Positions 61,374-64,000 of a stretch of 64,000 nt of DNA are shown piece by piece. The notes beneath the pieces are model-generated. The model was given only the letters and a program-made list of their open reading frames with translations. It was not told where the DNA came from and did not search any database. Position numbers and translations under genes: made by a program. The DNA is taken from contig NZ_FRBR01000011.1 of NCBI RefSeq assembly GCF_900142665.1, positions 62,001-126,000 of the forward strand, given 5' to 3'. Source of the stretch: Roseovarius pacificus. GTDB taxonomy: Bacteria; Pseudomonadota; Alphaproteobacteria; Rhodobacterales; Rhodobacteraceae. The stretch's first letter is position 1. Every line of letters starts with the position of its first letter.

Positions 61374-62423
61374 TTAGACCGTAGCGACAGGCGTGACCGG
61401 AGACCCGACAGCCCCCGGCAGCCGCAACGGTGGAGCCGTTAGCAAAAACCTGTGCCGTCCTCTTGCCGCCAACCATTCCGCAAGCGGCGTCAAGTGCCAC
61501 AATTCACCAAGGTGAATACCCAACCGGAACAAGCAAAGATTGTGCAACGGCAAGATTGAACAGCAGGGATTTGGCAATGACGCCGGATAATCCTCGACAG
61601 CGTAATTGTCGCTCGCAATCACCGATATCTGAGAGCGCGTGATCCATTCCTGTAGCTTTGGATCACCACCATCCAAAACTGCGCAACTTGTGTTGATGAT
61701 TTCGGGATCGGGGTCTTTCTTCATCCCCAAAATGACATCGGCCAGTCCAGTGTGAAGGCATAACATATCGCCGGGCTCCACAACCACACCGTCCCGCGCC
61801 ATCACGTCCATCAGTGCGTCATAGCCCACAACTGTACGTGCATCACCAAAATGACGACGGAGGTCGATCATCACGCCCCGCCCCTGCACTCCGGTCTCAG
61901 CCATATTTTCGATGCCCAAGGCCTTCGCGCCTGACGTGCTGTGCGCTGGAATCGGTCCGGCAATACCACAGTCTTCGGCGCTTTCGGGGCCTACAACATC
62001 TTCATTCGCCCGATAGCCGTTATAGTAAACAGGAAGTGGATTACCGTCGTCATTCACATCGAACATCGCTCCGACATGACACAGACCATCCCATTGTGTT
62101 GAATATTGTAGATGAAGAACCGCAAGATCATCCGACAGAACATCCTGCGAATCAGCATTTTGACCGGAATAGACGTAGTTCATGTTCACCCCGCCGTGAC
62201 GCAAACACGGGCGCAGGATCGGCGGATGCCGGTTCTCGTTCATCCTATTTCCACCAGGATAATCGAGCGGTAAGCTGAGGCAAAACGAACGGCCCTCCCG
62301 CACTTCCGTTGCCGCTGCAAGAACACGCTGCGACGTCAACAGGTTCAGACGCCCCTTTTGATCGTCCGGCCCAAAATCACCCCAATTTGAGCCTTCGGGC
62401 CGCTTCTTCCAACGCATGCTCAT
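61374..62423 (-). CDS. cyclase-family (kynurenine-formamidase-like) metal-dependent hydrolase
   Basis: The ATG at 62423 (MSMRWKKRPEGSNWGDFGPDDQKG) gives 349 residues; ATG two codons later is also possible. NWGDFGPDDQKGRLNLLT and QWDGLCHVGAMFD are typical of the long subgroup of the cyclase family; the usual HxGTHxD metal motif is here changed to WDGLCHVG, as in that subgroup. Members hydrolyse amides, lactones or cyclic ketones. It is the first gene of the operon, and the palindrome 62665-62681 lies in its upstream region. Confidence 0.8.
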   Translation of the reverse strand: MSMRWKKRPEGSNWGDFGPDDQKGRLNLLTSQRVLAAATEVREGRSFCLSLPLDYPGGNRMNENRHPPILRPCLRHGGVNMNYVYSGQNADSQDVLSDDLAVLHLQYSTQWDGLCHVGAMFDVNDDGNPLPVYYNGYRANEDVVGPESAEDCGIAGPIPAHSTSGAKALGIENMAETGVQGRGVMIDLRRHFGDARTVVGYDALMDVMARDGVVVEPGDMLCLHTGLADVILGMKKDPDPEIINTSCAVLDGGDPKLQEWITRSQISVIASDNYAVEDYPASLPNPCCSILPLHNLCLFRLGIHLGELWHLTPLAEWLAARGRHRFLLTAPPLRLPGAVGSPVTPVATV

Positions 62424-62868
62424 CCCAACAGATCCTCCGTTCCGTTGTCGCCGACAAATCCGGCCTCTACCGGGGCGGCCAGACGCTCTGCGACGCTCAA
62501 CGAGCACCGCTTATGACCGTCGCATAGCGTCGCATTCCGGCTATGTGGCCGCCTCTCTCCTCAGGAACGCAGCCCGCGTCATCCCCGACGCAAGGCCATG
62601 CAAATCGACAAGCATCGCCGCAATCAACCGGCAACATCCGGACGAAACGATAAACTTACCTTTTGTTTCGTTCAGCGAAACTTTTTTCGGATAGAACCCA
62701 CAACATGGGCCATCCTGAAACGCATCAAGGCCCTTTTCGAGACGCAGATATACTCGTTCTACAACCACCGGACACCTGCCATAGCAGCGCTCACGGGCAT
62801 ACACCGTTCCGCGTGGCGAAACCAAAGCACTTGTCTATTGCAGTTCCAGGTTCCGGCGTATGGTCGGA
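62424..62868. other. non-coding region upstream of the cyclase/TRAP operon
   Basis: About 445 bases between the cyclase gene and the IS110 remnant hold no convincing gene. The notable content is the palindrome at 62665-62681 with an extra CGAAAC half-site at 62643-62648. The rest shows no strong promoter or RNA structure; part of it could be decayed sequence next to the mobile-element scar. Confidence 0.5.
62665..62681. promoter_or_regulatory. 17-bp IclR-type operator candidate upstream of the cyclase/TRAP operon
   Basis: GTTTCGTTCAGCGAAAC is a near-perfect palindrome (arms GTTTCG and CGAAAC) and differs in one base from the site upstream of iclR (55514-55530). It lies about 240 bases before the cyclase start. 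Confidence 0.6.
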
Positions 62869-62905
62869 GCCACTGCACGCCGCCCCATTTACGGCGTGCA
62901 GTGGC
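62869..62905 (+). other. 14-bp perfect hairpin in the IS110 left-end leader (bridge-RNA region candidate)
   Basis: GCCACTGCACGCCG (62869-62882) and its exact complement (62892-62905) are separated by a 9-base loop. In IS110-family elements the non-coding stretch before the recombinase gene encodes a structured bridge RNA; this hairpin is about 125 bases before the recombinase start, in the right place. The assignment is inference. Confidence 0.4.
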
Positions 62906-63030
62906 GGGGCGCGGACCGTGTGGCACTTGGCCTCTAAGAGCCGTGATAAAGTAGGGTCGCCCCCGTCTTTCACCTGACCCGAACGGATACCCGAGGGTCG
63001 CGCCTCGGAGGACAAGGATGGGAGCGAAAG

Positions 63031-63144
63031 ATGACGGATCATATCATCGGCATGGATATCTCGAAAGACCGGCTGGATGCCTGTAACGCCGTCGCCGAGG
63101 CCACCGCATTTCGCCGTTGGAACGAGTGGGCGAAGGCCCCAACA
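63031..63144 (+). pseudogene. IS110-family recombinase, N-terminal fragment
   Basis: The ATG at 63031 with GGGAGCGAAAG before it begins MTDHIIGMDISKDRLDACN, which matches the first RuvC-like (DEDD) block of IS110 recombinases (xGxDxSKxxLD). After about AEATAFRRWNEWAKA the resemblance ends. The frame stays open further, but only antisense to hemN, which is not meaningful. So only about 38 of some 300-400 codons remain. Confidence 0.65.
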
Positions 63145-63202
63145 TGTCCGGACAATCAATGTAGCTATCGCTCGACATGGACAAGATACCCTGACACCCC
63201 CC

Positions 63203-64000
63203 TTACGACGCCTGACTATAAACCGCGCCAATATCGCTGTAGGCGTCGTAGGCGCTGGCGATTATTCGGGTCAGGGGCTTTCCCTCCTGCCGTATCGACA
63301 GGGCGTCATCGTCAAGTGAGACGAACTCATCGAACCGGGCCGCAACCTGCCGGTGGATCGGTTGAAGGCGATCCGCGTCGGGGCCGAACTCGGAGGAAAG
63401 CGCCGGGATGTTCAGCGTCAAGTCGCACATCAGCATCTCTATCGCGCGGGCGCGCAGGCGGTCGTCCTCGGACAGGACATGGCCGCGCGATCCGGCCAGC
63501 TCACCCGCCGCGATGCGTTGCGCATAGGCGGCCGTGGCGGGCGCGTTCTGGACATAGCCGCCCGGCAGTCGCGAAATCGACGAGGCACCGAGCCCGATCA
63601 GCACCGGGCAATCGTCCGCGGTATAGCCCTGAAAGTTGCGCCGGAGCCGACCGGACCGGGCGGCGCGGCACAGTTCGTCATCGCTGCGGGCGAAATGGTC
63701 GATCCCGATGGCAGCGAACCCGGCATCGGTAAACAGCTCCGCCGCGGTTTCGGCCAGTCCGTAACGGGCACGTTCGCCAGGCAGGGCCAGTTCGTCGATC
63801 AGCTTCTGCCGTTTCGACATCCAGGGCACGTGGGCATAGCCGAACAACGCGATCCGATCCGGGGCGAGGTCCAGAACTTTGTGCACCGTATCGACCAGGC
63901 GTGCCTCGGTCTGGTGAGGCAACCCGTAGACCAGATCGGCATTGAGCGAGCGTATCCCCGCATCGCGCAGGTCATTCACACAGGTCCGCGTGACATCGAA
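63203..64000 (-). CDS. hemN: oxygen-independent coproporphyrinogen III oxidase (HemN), C-terminal part
   Basis: The frame is open to the window end and ends with TAA at 63205-63203, giving about 265 C-terminal residues. DLVYGLPHQT, RIALFGYAHVPWMSKRQKLI, GFAAIGIDHFARSDDEL and FQGYTADDCPVLIGLGASSIS are characteristic of HemN, a radical-SAM enzyme that makes protoporphyrinogen without oxygen; the CxxxCxxC cluster lies beyond the window. The gene is usually induced at low oxygen, like the bd oxidase at the other end of the window. The IS110 remnant starts 58 bases past its stop. Confidence 0.95.
   Translation of the reverse strand, partial: FDVTRTCVNDLRDAGIRSLNADLVYGLPHQTEARLVDTVHKVLDLAPDRIALFGYAHVPWMSKRQKLIDELALPGERARYGLAETAAELFTDAGFAAIGIDHFARSDDELCRAARSGRLRRNFQGYTADDCPVLIGLGASSISRLPGGYVQNAPATAAYAQRIAAGELAGSRGHVLSEDDRLRARAIEMLMCDLTLNIPALSSEFGPDADRLQPIHRQVAARFDEFVSLDDDALSIRQEGKPLTRIIASAYDAYSDIGAVYSQAS

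Larger units (their letters stand above)
62869..63144 (+). mobile_element. truncated IS110-family insertion sequence, left part
   Basis: A leader with a perfect 14-bp hairpin is followed by the start of an IS110-type recombinase gene, but homology stops after about 38 codons and the hemN stop follows 58 bases later. The right end is missing. Outer limits are approximate: the true left tip may lie some bases before 62869, and the right limit is where the recombinase-like reading fades. It is a decayed remnant, now immobile by itself. Confidence 0.6.

Noticed and set aside
63145..63732. Continuation of the IS110-like frame to 63732
   Set aside because: Beyond about codon 38 it is antisense to hemN and loses all likeness to the recombinase.

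Overview
This window looks like a piece of an alphaproteobacterial chromosome, most likely the Rhodobacterales/Roseobacter group. The evidence is high G+C coding sequence, a CydX-type bd-oxidase subunit, many TRAP transporters, degradative CoA-ester enzymes, SoxCD-like genes and HemN. This assignment is inferred from gene content, not from a marker gene. No rRNA, tRNA or CRISPR array was seen.

Layout. (1) 1-937: end of cydB, then cydX. (2) 1021-11822, minus: a metal-redox operon reading giant multicopper oxidase (2365 aa, MnxG/McoA-like), secreted propeller-like protein, SCO copper chaperone, cytochrome c/periplasmic-binding-protein fusion. It is driven by a clear sigma70-type promoter at 11907-11935. 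A trypsin-like protease without signal peptide is divergent (11970-13013). (3) 13105-28296: one divergent catabolic locus around a GntR regulator and a 19-bp palindrome at 24098-24116. The minus arm is TRAP transporter, SDR, class II (degradative) HMG-CoA reductase, AtuA large and small proteins, Fe-alcohol dehydrogenase, fused E1 alpha-beta dehydrogenase and SDR. The plus arm is gntR, SDR, 3-hydroxyacyl-CoA dehydrogenase-like, BKACE and SDR. Mevalonate or a related branched hydroxy acid is the best guess for the substrate. (4) 28374-34147, minus: a second TRAP transporter with an acyl-CoA synthetase and a thiolase, next to a divergent PAS-LuxR regulator. (5) 34931-37795: SoxCD-like sulfite dehydrogenase pair and a divergent IclR regulator. 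(6) 37924-41882: small stress-type genes (VOC, DUF1428, GST, VOC, HxlR) and an ArsR-AHSA1 pair.

(7) 42140-62423, minus: two adjoining catabolic operons that appear to share one IclR regulon. The first (62423 down to 55541) is cyclase/hydrolase, TRAP transporter, PRISE-like reductase and a second AtuA large/small pair. The second (55439 down to 42140) is iclR, TAXI-TRAP transporter, Cys-less thiolase-like protein with a DUF35 partner (aldolase-type pair), NDP-forming acyl-CoA synthetase, SDR, acyl-CoA dehydrogenase, AMP-forming acyl-CoA synthetase, APH-type phosphotransferase and thiolase. Almost the same 17-bp palindrome lies before the first gene of each operon (62665-62681 and 55514-55530). 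The phosphotransferase/dehydrogenase/synthetase/SDR set resembles the 4-hydroxyacyl-CoA phosphorylation-elimination route of levulinate catabolism. (8) 62869-63144: a truncated IS110-family left end with a 14-bp perfect hairpin, abutting the 3' end of hemN (63203-64000, partial).

Taken together, the window is a set of import-and-degrade modules: four TRAP-type transporters, each beside CoA-activation, oxidation and C-C cleavage enzymes and a local regulator. They lie between respiratory/haem genes at the two ends, with a separate periplasmic copper-oxidase operon. All functional statements rest on recognised motifs and gene order; no database search was run.
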